The notes beneath the pieces are model-generated. The model saw only the letters and a program-made list of their open reading frames with translations, was not told the DNA's origin and made no database searches. DNA of 64,000 nt from contig JAKSGN010000022.1 of the NCBI GenBank assembly GCA_024180945.1, positions 310,001-374,000 on the forward strand, read 5' to 3'. The DNA comes from Macrophomina tecta. Taxonomy: Eukaryota; Ascomycota; Dothideomycetes; Botryosphaeriales; Botryosphaeriaceae. The number at the start of each line of letters is the position of its first letter. Within the stretch, counting starts at the first letter, position 1. The translations under genes and the position numbers were made by a program. Shown here in pieces: positions 35,814-46,534 of the stretch.

Positions 35814-36215
35814 CGGTAAAGGCGAGGTCAACACCCTTGAAGCGCACGTGCAGAAGGGCGGGCAGGGGTGCGTTTGGCAGCTTTTTTGGGCCGGCCACGG
35901 CTCAAAATAATGTAGATTGCCTAATGCGGATTGGTAGACGTTGTTCGTCAAAGTGGTGGTGGCGTTGGTTGCGAGAGATTGGGGAATTTGGGCGTGATTT
36001 TGGTGTTGGGGAACGGGTATTCTCGGCCGGCCAATAACCTGGCACCCACGGCCAATCAACTCGGCCATCGCTGGAGCTCTGACAAGGGTCCTCGAAGCTC
36101 GCGCGAAAACGAACGCGCGACTCGACCTCGACACCATCCCCACGCAATTGGCCCTGCCACACGATTCCATTTACGTCGCATATATCCCTTAACGCTCCGC
36201 ACCGATATTTACACT

Positions 36216-37148
36216 ATGGCCGATCCTAGCTCTGCACCACTCCCCGACGGCGACGCGCCAACACCGCAGCACGATGCTACGACTGCTGCTGACGCTATCG
36301 TGACCAACGGCACCACAAATGGCAGTGTGGATGTGGAGATGAAGGAGGAGACACCTGCTGAGGTATAACCCCCCGTTGCACATCAGTCACTTGCCATTCT
36401 TTGCCCCAAATGATCCCGCGCTCTCTCGACACACCTCCACCATTCCCTCCATCACCACCGCTGTCTTCGACCACGCCACGGCAAAAAACCCATGACCCAT
36501 TAACCATCCACAACCCCCACCAGACCACTCCCCTCGCCGCGCCACCTGCTGCCACCGCGCCCACACCGGCTCCCATCCCCACGACCGCCAGCGCCGCCGA
36601 AACCCCCGGCAACGCCACCCCGCCAATCGCCAGCACCTCGACGCCTCCGCCGACTGCCGCGCCCGCAGGCGCAACAACAACAAGCGCCCCTCCGACGACT
36701 GCCACCAGCAGCAACATGGCACGCACGGGTTCACCGCGCCCGGCTGGCGGCTCGACGCCGAATGCCGCCCAGCAGCAGAGGCAGGAGCTGCCAACCCAGC
36801 CGAACGCGCACGGCAGCCCGACGCGCGTGTACCTGAACCAGAACGTCACGCCGCACCTGCTCGAGGGCATGAAGAAGCTGGCGCTGTTGGAGTGAGTTCC
36901 CTTTTTTTTTTTTTTGGTGTGTTGGTGGGGAGAGGGGATCTTTCTGCTTATGGCCTTTTCACTTTGCACTGCTATTATTGCTATAGGCTTTGAGTGGCTG
37001 CTGCCTTATCCTTTTTCTTTTCATTTCCTTTTTGAGCGAGCAAAGACAATACTGACTATTTTTTCTTCCTTGAATTAGGCCGGAGAAGCCGTTGAAGTGG
37101 CTGTCGGATTTCCTTGCTGAGAAGAGCAGAGAGTATGAGCGCGATTAA
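36216..37148 (+). CDS. sdc1: Sdc1/Dpy-30 subunit of the COMPASS (Set1) H3K4 methyltransferase complex
   Basis: Three exons, 36216-36362, 36524-36891 and 37079-37148, encode 194 residues; introns are 161 and 187 nt. The C-terminal 41 residues form the Dpy-30 motif, with YLNQNVTPHLLEGMKKLALL at about residues 150-170 followed, across the last intron, by EPEKPLKWLSDFLAEKSREY. This two-helix motif dimerises and docks onto Bre2/Ash2 in Set1C, which methylates histone H3 Lys4 in the nucleus. The remaining 150 residues are an Ala/Pro/Thr-rich disordered extension, usual in filamentous fungi and absent from the short metazoan proteins. The junctions are supported because the motif is continuous only after splicing. 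It is convergent with the ribosomal protein gene downstream. Confidence 0.93.
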
Positions 37149-37799
37149 GAGAAATGCCGCAGCTGCCTCAAACGTAATCACACGATGCGCGAGGATATTG
37201 GGGCAGGTTTGGCGGGACTGGGGCGGGGGTCTTTGCTGAATGATCGGCGTTTTGGCGTGAGGGCATTGCAAAGAGCTTGCTGGAAAAGGCTGGTTTGCTA
37301 TATTTGGGTCGTATTTACTGGAAAGCAAAGAATACCCCTGGGACAATGTGGACATGCATGGCGGATAAGGTCGAAAATATGGGATGAATGGGCAGGGGCT
37401 TCAGAGAAAGGCAAAGCTAGGGTCTGACCATTGATTAATTGTCAGTGAGGATCTACTCTGGCAACAAGAAAGGATAAGGGCACGCTGATTGCTCTAACGG
37501 AACTGATTATCTCTTCCACCATGTTGGAGTGTTGGCGCGAGATTCTTCCTATGTCTTCTTGGAGACGATCATCACTTCACAGCACAATTCATGGCCAAAG
37601 GAAGTCAATTCCATTGATCACCATTTTCCAGGCGACCGTAACGTTCAAAACGCTAATCCTAAGCCATTTTTGACAGCCATTTTTCCTCCCACGGTGGGGC
37701 AGCCTCCGTTTTACGCCGCCGGATGGTATTGCCGTTCATGAATGAACCCACACAACTCCCCAATCAACCACACCAGCCATGCCGCACACTGAAGAGCGC
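37149..37799. other. Convergent 3' intergenic region
   Basis: Spacer between the stop codons of sdc1 (plus) and the S13 gene (minus). It should hold both 3' UTRs. No open frame with any support. Confidence 0.6.
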
Positions 37800-39009
37800 T
37801 TAAGCGACGAGGGTAGAGGCAGTGGCGCTCTCGTACTTCCAGGTAGGAGGAAGGACACCAACAGTCTTGTAGTAGCGGGAGAGACGGTGGATACGGGACT
37901 CGATGAGAATGAGGCGGAACTTGGAGTCCTTGTCCTTGCGGTTCCTCTCAAGGTGCTTGCGGACGGAGACGGCCTTGCGGATGAGGCTAGATATGAATGT
38001 TAGCCCACCAAGGCCCGCGAACAGTAATTGCGAACTATAGCTTACAAGTAGAGATCCTCAGGAATCTCAGGAGCGAGACCTGTAGATTATCACTCTGTCA
38101 GCCATTGAGACCAATCAGAGGCATAATGTCTGTTTTTGCAACTTTTACACCAGATTGTACGCCCATAGAGCTTCACCTCCTCTGGGCAGGCAGTTCTGGT
38201 CCAATGTGCATTCAGACGGGTATCAACTGACCGTTGGACTTGAGGATACGGAGGATCTTGTTGCCTATGGATACGTTAGTCATTCGCTAGAATCGACATG
38301 AATGTGCTTCACAGGGTACATACCAGTCACAACCTTGACCTGGGCAACACCGTGGCTGTCCCTCAGGACAACACCGATCTGCGAGGGGGTGGCACCCTTC
38401 CTGTAGACGACCATCAGTAACCCATTTTGAACCACAGATGTTGTGCATGAATCCCGCGACTCCAACGCGCATTGCCGAAGCGTCTGAATGATCGCTTGAC
38501 TCCATCTCTTTTACCGACTCGACATTCTTCGTCTGGCTCATTCCTGGGACTTGCGGGGCCGGTGATACCAGAACGCCCGCCGATGCGGCAGTGGAAAGCG
38601 TGTGTAGCAACCCTCCTTTGCGCGATCTTCCCAAGCCATCCAACAGCGCTACACCATTCGCCGTAGCCGAGCCTTCCTAACATCCGAACGCTCCAGCAAT
38701 GCGCATCCACAATAATCACGGCTCGTGCTGGACTTCTGCCTTCTTGTGAAGTCTTCCGGGGTGTACGAACCTGGCGAGCTTGCAGATCTGGTCGACGACC
38801 TGGTCGGGGGTGGTCTTGAGCCACGCAGGGGGAGTGCGAGAGTACGGGATGGCCGAGCTGGCGATACCCTGAAGTCGGTGTTAGAAGAAAATAGTCCGGA
38901 AAGCATTGCAGTGCGCAGGAAGGACGTCGGCGGCGATTCGATGGCCTATGACCGACACGTTGCACTGGCAGCGGAGTCGTACCTTGCCCTTGGAGTGAAG
39001 ACGACCCAT
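37800..39009 (-). CDS. rps13: 40S ribosomal protein S13 (uS15)
   Basis: Six exons on the minus strand: 39009-38983, 38868-38771, 38400-38324, 38264-38232, 38079-38046 and 37986-37800. They join in frame to 151 residues, exactly the eukaryotic uS15 length. The product starts MGRLHSKGK and contains [60 protein letters not shown] and ends [19 protein letters not shown], all diagnostic for uS15. It binds 18S rRNA helix 22 region in the small subunit platform. Introns are 114, 370, 59, 152 and 59 nt; the second is unusually long and has a weak GTTCGT donor. Many introns early in the frame are typical of fungal ribosomal protein genes. Confidence 0.97.
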
Positions 39010-42000
39010 TTTGACGGATTTCGAAGACGGCTGTCTGTTTTCGAGATTGGCTTGGTGGAGGCTGTCGTCGCTGGTGGAGGAAGGTGTGTGAAAGGTCGGC
39101 AAAATGTTGGGTGTTGTGCGCCGCCGGCGCTCGCTTGTTTTTTCCTCCGACCGTGTCCGTGCACACACCTCTCTTGAAATCGCCGTCTGCAGAGTCTTGG
39201 CCATTTTTTCTCATCACCGCAAATTTCTTGTCACGTCGTTCGACGTACCAGATGGCCTTGCAGACAATGCTCATCATGTTTGGCCATCACCCTAGCGTCT
39301 GATAACCCTGTCTGAGGACGAGCTGTCAAGCTGCGTTCGACCATGGCTTCTACAAGATCAAGCGCACGCAACAGCACGCCTACTAGTAAGTCTCACAATT
39401 TTCTTCCCAGTTCTTCCCCCGCTTCCGTGATGAATGAAAACATTATTTCTTTTGGCACCTCTTGATAGATGGTGCTACATGCATAGCGTGTAGTCCCAGA
39501 TGATCGCAACGGACTTCTGATCAAGCACCAACACATATTGCTTTGCTTCTGCCGTATCTTGTTGCCTGCGCTGACTCTTCTGCGCCACAGATCCTTTCTA
39601 TTCGCCATTCTGACAGACCCCATATGATCCACGCTGTACGACACACGCCTGCGGTGTGTTGATATATTTGGACTCAGCTTTGATTTGGCCCCTAGAATGC
39701 TGCAGTCAGCTGCAGTGCAGGGAATGTTAGGCCTGACCAACACCTTGTTGGTGCTGTCATCTTCGATCTGGTTAGCAATGTGGCCATGGTCGGGGACCTT
39801 TCTTGTCAGCCTCGTTGTATCTGTTGACGTGCTTGGTGGTTGCACTCCTACTAATCGCTCGCTCTCCCACTTCGGAAAGAACTCCCCGGCGGTCAGGAGA
39901 CACATTAGCCGTTGTTGGTTGCAAGCAAACAAATCCTGTATAGGATCATCAGCCCTGATCATGGTTATATAGGCTCAAGACCCGGAAAGTCTGAGAGGCG
40001 TCGCCGCACTCAAGGCGTCATGTCATCAAGGAAGGCTGTGAAAATGAACAGGTCCTGGGAACCATTGCGGTTGAACTTGAGGCTCTCGAGTCACTGCGTC
40101 ACTGCGTCATATGTGTGAGGGGGCTACACTTACCACGGAAATGAATTATGTATAAAGACAGTAGTTCGACCGGACCCGTGGCTAACCGACGAGCAGCACT
40201 TTCAATCGAAGCTCTTGCTGCAGAATGCATCTGATCAATTGTGCGACAATCAGTACTGCACTGAGCCATGGATGATATGATTTGCATGTCCAAGAGGGTC
40301 TAACGGCAGCCCACTTTCACTATAACACCTACTTCCAACCGTAGCCCGCTTGACTGCATTCATCATCTCGGGTCCAGCGTCGCATTGGCGATCGAAGATG
40401 ACTCAGTGGCGTGTCTCCGCGGCCCATAAGATATCCGCGATGTAGGATTGATGGAAAGAAGGGTGGCCCCGCAGACAACACCCCGGTCCGGGGCCTAAGC
40501 TTGTCCATAGCAGTTGGCTAGCCTACATGCCACGATTTACCTGTCATGCATCTTTCCGTTGCAACTCTGTTACAGGCAAACTGCCAAATCTGTCTGGGCG
40601 CATCCTTGCCCGCATGGACGCCACCAAGGCAGAGCGCAGAGACTGCGTGCATCACGGTTGACTGCCTAATTTTGTTTATTCGACATCATCCGCGGTGTAG
40701 TTTTGTTTGCAGTGTATGCAGAAACTGTGCATATGCGTGTTTGGTTCGGCGGGGTAGAAGCAGCCAGCGTAGGAACCTGGGTATGGTTGTGCCATCCGGC
40801 GCAAGCGCCCGCTAGGCACGCGGGACAAACATCTCCGTGGGGCACAGCCCGAGAACTGACAGCGGCCGGCAACAGACGAAGGACGTGCGGCTCGGCCGGG
40901 CCACACGGACCACTGCTGGACATGCGGTGCGTGGAACGAACGACGCCGCCGCCGTCAGCGTCAATGTTGTGCTACAGCCAACCTTACTGAAACGGCTCGC
41001 CGCGCGCGTCAGGGAACAATGAAAGCCAATGTTTGTCTGCGGGGCGCCTCCGGTTGCTGGCGGGTGATTCGGATCGGCGCAGGCTCGCAGAAATGCCGAA
41101 GCCAGTCTTCTTTCTTGCCAGCTCCATTATCGAACCGGAAATTGTTTGCGGCGTATGAGATTGTCGCCTGCTCGGTGGCGCGCCAGGAGGGCGGCGGGTC
41201 ATCAGTTCAGGCGGCTGTGTTGGCGGCGCTGGAGACCAAGCGCGCGTGTTGGATGAGGGCCAAGCGCAAAAATAACAGTTGTTGGACGTCTTGGTATCCC
41301 TGACTGACGCGGCATCACAGAAATTGAGTCCAGAAGTCAATCCTGTGGCGGCGTTTCAGCGCAGCGGCCAAAAGGCCCGGGGGGGACGCGAAAATGAAAG
41401 TGATTCCAAGACTCCAAGACGTGCCTAAGGCGGGTGCCGCGCTCCAACGTATTGAACGCAGCACTGGGCACTTGGCGGGGGTTCAGCTTCCACAGCGCGC
41501 GCATCGTGGTGCAGCGGCAGGCAGGCGCGGTGGGCAGATGCAGGATGCGAGTGGCCGGCAGCGCACGCGCGCAACAACGAGGTAACCTTGCGATGGTCAG
41601 CGGGATGGTGGAGGCGAGCGGGCGTGATTGGCCTGGAGTGTGGTACCTGGCAGTGCCAGAGTGCCAAGTAGATCTCTAATTTAAAAGGCAGCAGGGTTGA
41701 CCAATGCCGAGCAGTGGCCTCTAAGCTGCTTCGGGCCGCGCGAAACACTACAGCCGACCCACGGGGACAAGGGAATATATCGTTCGTCCTGCCCTCTCGC
41801 CCTCCGTTGCCTCACCTGCTTTCCAACTACTCGTCCGGCGCTGCGACTCCGCTCTTTCCTTCGACCTCACCAAGTCACTCATTCTAAGCCACATTCTCTT
41901 CGCGTATACACGTTTCCCCTCCACATCCGCCCACGGCGATCGACCGACCATCCTCCTACCTAAACCGGCAACCTACCCGCACTCCACCGCTTGCAGCACC

Positions 42001-42010
42001 AACAATCAAC
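39010..42010. other. Intergenic region with orphan ORFs
   Basis: Three kilobases between rps13 and the Tos1-like gene. At 39343 an ATG opens a 14-codon exon-like piece (MASTRSSARNSTPT) ending at a good GTAAGT donor, but no downstream exon was found. A 189-codon minus frame spans 39393-39962 with no recognisable motif. The last 200 bases (41,810-42,010) are pyrimidine-rich leader of the Tos1-like gene. Otherwise nothing is supported. Confidence 0.4.
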
Positions 42011-43588
42011 ATGAAAAAAATTATCGCTCTCGGAGCCCTCGCAACTGGTGTGCTTGGCATGACCAACGGCTGCGCTGATCAGACGAATGTCTTCGACGAG
42101 TCTAACAACGCCTACTGCGAGCCCGCCGTCAAATCCATTCTGTACAAGAACATCGGCGGCAGTGGCCAGTACGAGACCATTTCGAGCATCGCTGGTGCGA
42201 ATGACTGCACCTGGACCCCCGTGTCCTACGGCGGTCCGCTTGCACCCTATGACGAAGAGGTGCGCGCTCACCCTGTGCCGTCCATTGCACCTCACCTTGA
42301 CTGACTGTTCGTAGATCGGCGTCATCCTCCGCGGCCCGTTGAAGTTGCGCGCCTTCGCCGCCTACAGCGCCTCCGCCTCCGCTACCAAGCTCAAGAGGGG
42401 CAGCGATGAGCGCAAGGCGGAGCAGGAGAAGGCGAAGCGCTCTGCCCGTGCCAGTCCCCATGAACGTCGCCACGCCCATGGCCACCAGCACTTCCACCAG
42501 CACCAGAAGGAAGCGCGCGCCGCCCGAGACAACGCTGATGCCGAGAAGCGCGGCGTTGGTGCCTGGGTCACCGCTACTATTGGGGGCGAGGTCGTATCCT
42601 GGATCAACACCTATTCCGGGGAGACTCCTGCGGCTCAGCCGGATGCCGGCACCGACCAGGGCTTGATTGGTATCAACGTCGGCGTTAACGTTGCTGCTGC
42701 CCCCACTTCCACTTCTTCTAGCAGTATCGCGGCCGAGGCTACTCCTGACACTTCCTATGGCACCGGCAATGATGGTCTTGATACCTCTGACGCCAGTGGC
42801 GAGTGGAAGCGTATCTCCTACTATAATGCCGAGACCAAGACCCGTGAGGGATTGACCTTCCTTAGCCACCCCGCATGGCAGAACAGGCTTGCTTTCGCTG
42901 GTACCTCTAGCAACACCCAGGCCGCTGATTCGACCACCTTTGGTGGTGAACTCGACAACGCCGATGAATTGATCATCGTGACCGACTCCCCCTGCTCTGA
43001 GGACATCGGCACTGACTGCCCCTATTACAAGCCTGGTGACGAGGCTTTCCGTAAGTCTTCAGGTGCTTCACTCTTTCGCCGACTTTTACTGACTCCATGG
43101 TAGACGGCTTCGGCGGCACCAAGAAGGCCTTTTACTTCGAGTTCATGATGCCTGACTCCGGTCTGCACTGCTCGGTCAACGAGATGGCCAGCAAGTATGT
43201 TGCTGACAACATGCCGGCGATCTGGACTCTCAACGCCAAGATCTTGACGGACCAATATGGCTGCAACTGCCAGGCCTCTGGCTGTGGCGAGCTCGACTTG
43301 TTCGAAGTCCTCAACCCGGGCAACAAGCGCATGAAGTCGACTTTCCACGGCAACAACGGCTTTGATGGCGGCGACTCTCACTACATCGAGCGGCCTTTCG
43401 ACTACTACATGTCAGCCATCGCCGTCTTGGATGAAGACAAGCTTGTCATTCAGGTGCTGGACAACGGCACCGAGGCTCCGGCCAGCCTTACGCAGGCCCA
43501 AGTCAATAAGTGGATGCGTGAGGATGAGGGCGAGGAGCTATCTAACATCCTGGGAGACCTGGCCGTCTTTGCGATGTCGCTGGTCTAG
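42011..43588 (+). CDS. Tos1-like cell-wall protein (DUF2403/DUF2401)
   Basis: Three exons, 42011-42259, 42315-43050 and 43104-43588, encode 489 residues. A signal peptide (MKKIIALGALATGVLG) leads into the N-terminal domain with AVKSILYKNIGGSGQYETIS and the hallmark GGPLAPYDEEIGVILRGPLK, continuous only after splicing. A basic, His-rich linker (HERRHAHGHQHFHQHQKEA) with dibasic sites follows, typical of this family and perhaps Kex2-processed. The C-terminal domain has NMPAIWTLNAKIL and GCGELDLFE (Glu391, Asp393, Glu396), a pattern like the GH16 active site. Yeast Tos1 is a wall-associated protein whose expression depends on SBF; the family is believed to bind or remodel beta-glucan. Secreted or wall location is inferred from the signal peptide; no GPI signal is seen. 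Confidence 0.88.
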
Positions 43589-44469
43589 AGGCGATTCGTC
43601 AATCTGGATTTCTGCATGTCGGCGGCACAGGAAGAATGTCGACTCATGCCGTCCGATGGGTATATAACGGAGGCTGGACACGATCGCGTTCTGGTGGAAT
43701 TGGCCGATCTACTCCTTCTGTACAGATAATATCTTCTCAAGATGAGCCGGCGCTCCACTCAGCGTGGGGCACGCGGCCCAGGAACTTTTACGAAGTCGAT
43801 GACTGGCGTAGGCGGGATACCTATCATCGGGTTGCAGCTGTTTGCTTTTCTATGCTAGCGCTTGTACAGTAGTCCGGATTGCAGCTGAAACAAAGCCGAA
43901 TTTCCATTTAGAGAGATGAAGTGAAGTGAAGATATGCACATGCGGCAACGTCCGGAGCAGCAGGATGTGGGTGTGGCGGCCGTGCTTTGTGAGTGGCAGC
44001 AGCGGCGGGACGGTTTGCAGGGAGGCTCGAGAGCGACAGGCCGTTCGGTTCCGGCATGTGCGCTCTCAGCCGAGGCAATCCGCGCACGGTACGGGCGAGA
44101 GGTCAGCCACCCGGCGCTGCTGCTGTCGCCGCCGCTGGTTTTTGCCATCAAAGGGCCTTTCTTCGCCTTGGCCGCGAGAGATCAGTCGACATTCATATCA
44201 GGCGTCGCCGGCAGCTGTCCTGTCGCAGAGCGCATCCCGTCTGCTTCTTACCCCGTTTCGCTGCGCCGTGCAGCCGAAGGGCCCATCCCCGCATTTCGCC
44301 AGTCGCCGGCGAGACTCTCGGCTCTTCCCTCTCGATTCGACCTCGCGCCCAAGGGCCCTTCTTTGACATCACCGCAAGCGACCGCATCTCTCCCGCCACG
44401 CTGCCCGCCAGCTGCGACGCCTGTCCAGCACGCACATGAGAGTCCTGCCATCCTGACGTTGAGGAGAAG
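43589..44469. other. Intergenic region, PEX13 leader
   Basis: Tandem spacer between two plus-strand genes. Overlapping plus frames of 146-218 codons at 43,926-44,590 run through the PEX13 start in other frames and are treated as shadows or upstream leader sequence. Confidence 0.5.
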
Positions 44470-45911
44470 ATGGCTTCGCCACCGAAGCCGTGGGAGAGAG
44501 CTGGCGCTGGAGGCACATCGACCGGTGAGTCCTAACGTGCCAACGTCCCAGCAACCGCCAGCAGAGGGGCTAACTCTGTTCCAGGCGTGACCGCCGCTAC
44601 CCCTACCAGCGCTGCATCCGCTGCAACACCCACCGCATCTTCCGAACCGCCCGCCCTGCCCTCGCGCCCCAGCTCGCTGAACTCCACCGTCAACCAGAAC
44701 GCCTCCAACTACTCGACCATGAACCGACCGTACGGAGGATATGGATCCGGATACGGAGGCGCTTACTCCTCTCCCTACTCAAGCATGGGAGGAATAGGCG
44801 GCTACGGAGGGTCCATGTACGGCAGGTCCATGTACGGCGGAGGCATGTATGGTGGCGGTTATGGCGGATACGGAATGGGTGGCGGCATGTACGGTGGCAT
44901 GGGCGGCATGCCCGGCGACCCCAATAACCCTCAGGGTTTGACTCAGTCGTTCAGCCAGAGTACTGCTGCTACCTTCCAAATGATTGAGAGCATCGTCGGC
45001 GCATTCGGTGGGTTCGCGCAGATGTTGGAGAGCACATACATGGCCACCCACTCCTCGTTCTTTGGTGAGTGCTACTCTCCCGCCTTGGAAAACATCAGCT
45101 AACATCCAGGCTAGCCATGGTATCAGTCGCTGAGCAATTTGGCACTCTGCGGCAGACACTTGGGTCTGTGCTCGGCATTTTCACCATCATGCGGTGGATC
45201 CGAACAGCCATTGCCAAACTCACAGGGCGTCCTCCGCCCGCATCATCCAAGGAATTGACGCCCGCAAACTTCCATTCCTTCAATGGCCGAATGCCCGATG
45301 GATCTCCCGCACCGCCCCGTCCGTCGAAGAAGCCCTTCATCATGTTCATGCTCACCGTTGTTGGCCTGCCATACCTGATGGGCAAGCTTATCCGCGCAAT
45401 GGCACGCTCTCAAGAGGAGGAGGAACGCCGCCGCTTGGAGGCCATGCCTGCCGACCAGCAGCAACAGATGGACCCCACGAAACTCGAGTTCTGTCGCGTC
45501 ATGTACGATTTTACCCCCGACAACTCCAATGCCGTCCAAGGCGTCGACCTCGCCGTCAAGAAGGGAGACCTCGTTGCAGTCCTTGGCAAGACCGACCCTC
45601 TCGGCAACCCTTCGGAATGGTGGCGCTGCCGCTCCCGCGACGGTCGCACCGGTTACTTGCCCAGCCCTTACCTCGAGGTCATCCAGCGCCGCCCGCCACA
45701 AGCACAGATCCAGAGCGCGAGCCAGGCGGGCAGTCCGAATGGCAGCAGGGCACAGACGATGACCAGCAGCACCGGCATCAGCCGTGCGGGCACCATGAAT
45801 GGCCCAGCCAAACCTGAGCCGGAGAAGGTGCCAGCAAAGGCCCCGCCGATTCAGGGCAAAGCTGGTGATATGGGAATTGAGAGTTTCCAGAAGAATACGT
45901 TCCAGTCCTAA
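44470..45911 (+). CDS. pex13: Peroxin 13, peroxisomal docking-complex membrane protein
   Basis: Three exons, 44470-44524, 44585-45064 and 45115-45911, encode 443 residues. The start MASPPKPWERAG is the conserved Pex13 N-terminus. A Tyr/Gly-rich segment (repeated GGYG, MYGGG) at about residues 65-125 is the YG-rich region thought to form the import channel meshwork. Next are a helical region (AEQFGTLRQTLGSVLGIF), a membrane segment (FIMFMLTVVGLPYLMGKLI, about residues 253-271) and an SH3 domain at about 303-369 (CRVMYDFTPDN ... GDLVAVLGK ... WWRCRSRDGRTGYLPSPYLEV). Pex13 works with Pex14 and Pex17 to import PTS1/PTS2 cargo. The last intron ends in tandem acceptors CAG (45109) and TAG (45114); only the second keeps the frame. 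Confidence 0.96.
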
Positions 45912-46534
45912 GGGAAGTTTGGAATATGGAGAAGTACGGTGGCTGGCAAGACGGTGGGACAAGCTCAAGTGTAGCGGAAGCAGCTGCCCGAACGTAATTG
46001 TTTCACGAGATCGGTGACACTTGCGTCCGAACCGTTGCCTTGGATGCACTACGGGCGGTAACCCTCCAGATGGAAGACCAGCTGCCACGAGCTCTCTTGG
46101 ATGGGTGCGATCATGATGTCATCCACTGAGAAATAAGTTCACTGATATACGCCCTCTACAGTCCTTGGAGAAGGGCTATTTGATTTCCTATGCTAGGCGT
46201 CGGAGGAGTTCCGGCGCGGAAGATGATACTATTTCTTTTTGTCTTATTTCAAAAAGTACTGTTCGCTTACGGGTTGTTGGTTTGTCTTTTCTTCTTCTTT
46301 GCTTTTCAAAGCATCTGATTCTCTTTTCTGTGGTTATACTTTTGGGTTTATTTAGGGGAGAGACGTTTTGACAGCTCTCTCGTAACGAGAAGGGTATGTA
46401 GAGGTATTCACGCGCAGGCCATATATATCCCACCATTTCCATTTGCCAAAGCTACGTTTTGGATATATTACCCGCTCTTTCCGCCTTTCCTCATCGATGC
46501 CGCAGTGACGCGCAATATCGCCAGTCTCCCCTAA
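45912..46534. other. Convergent 3' intergenic region
   Basis: Spacer between the stop codons of PEX13 (plus) and the ferric reductase (minus). T-rich and likely to hold both 3' UTRs; no supported gene. Confidence 0.6.

Larger units (their letters stand above)
32969..36215. other. Intergenic region with decayed ORF remnants
   Basis: Contains two broken coding-like tracts described separately (34262-34740 and 34973-35560), a 73-codon minus frame at 33522-33743 that reads like a coding fragment (RPSRQRPNDPARDVCTGELDAAMANFA), and a GCA/GGC-type trinucleotide repeat at 35752-35813. The last 200 bases are the promoter and leader of the Sdc1 gene. Base composition and frame breaks suggest an old insertion or lost gene. 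Confidence 0.4.

Noticed and set aside
38401..39277. 287-codon minus frame overlapping rps13
   Set aside because: It reads through introns of the certain uS15 gene in another frame.
43926..44590. Overlapping frames of 146-218 codons just before and across the PEX13 start
   Set aside because: Different frame from the conserved PEX13 start and disordered; treated as leader sequence or shadow.
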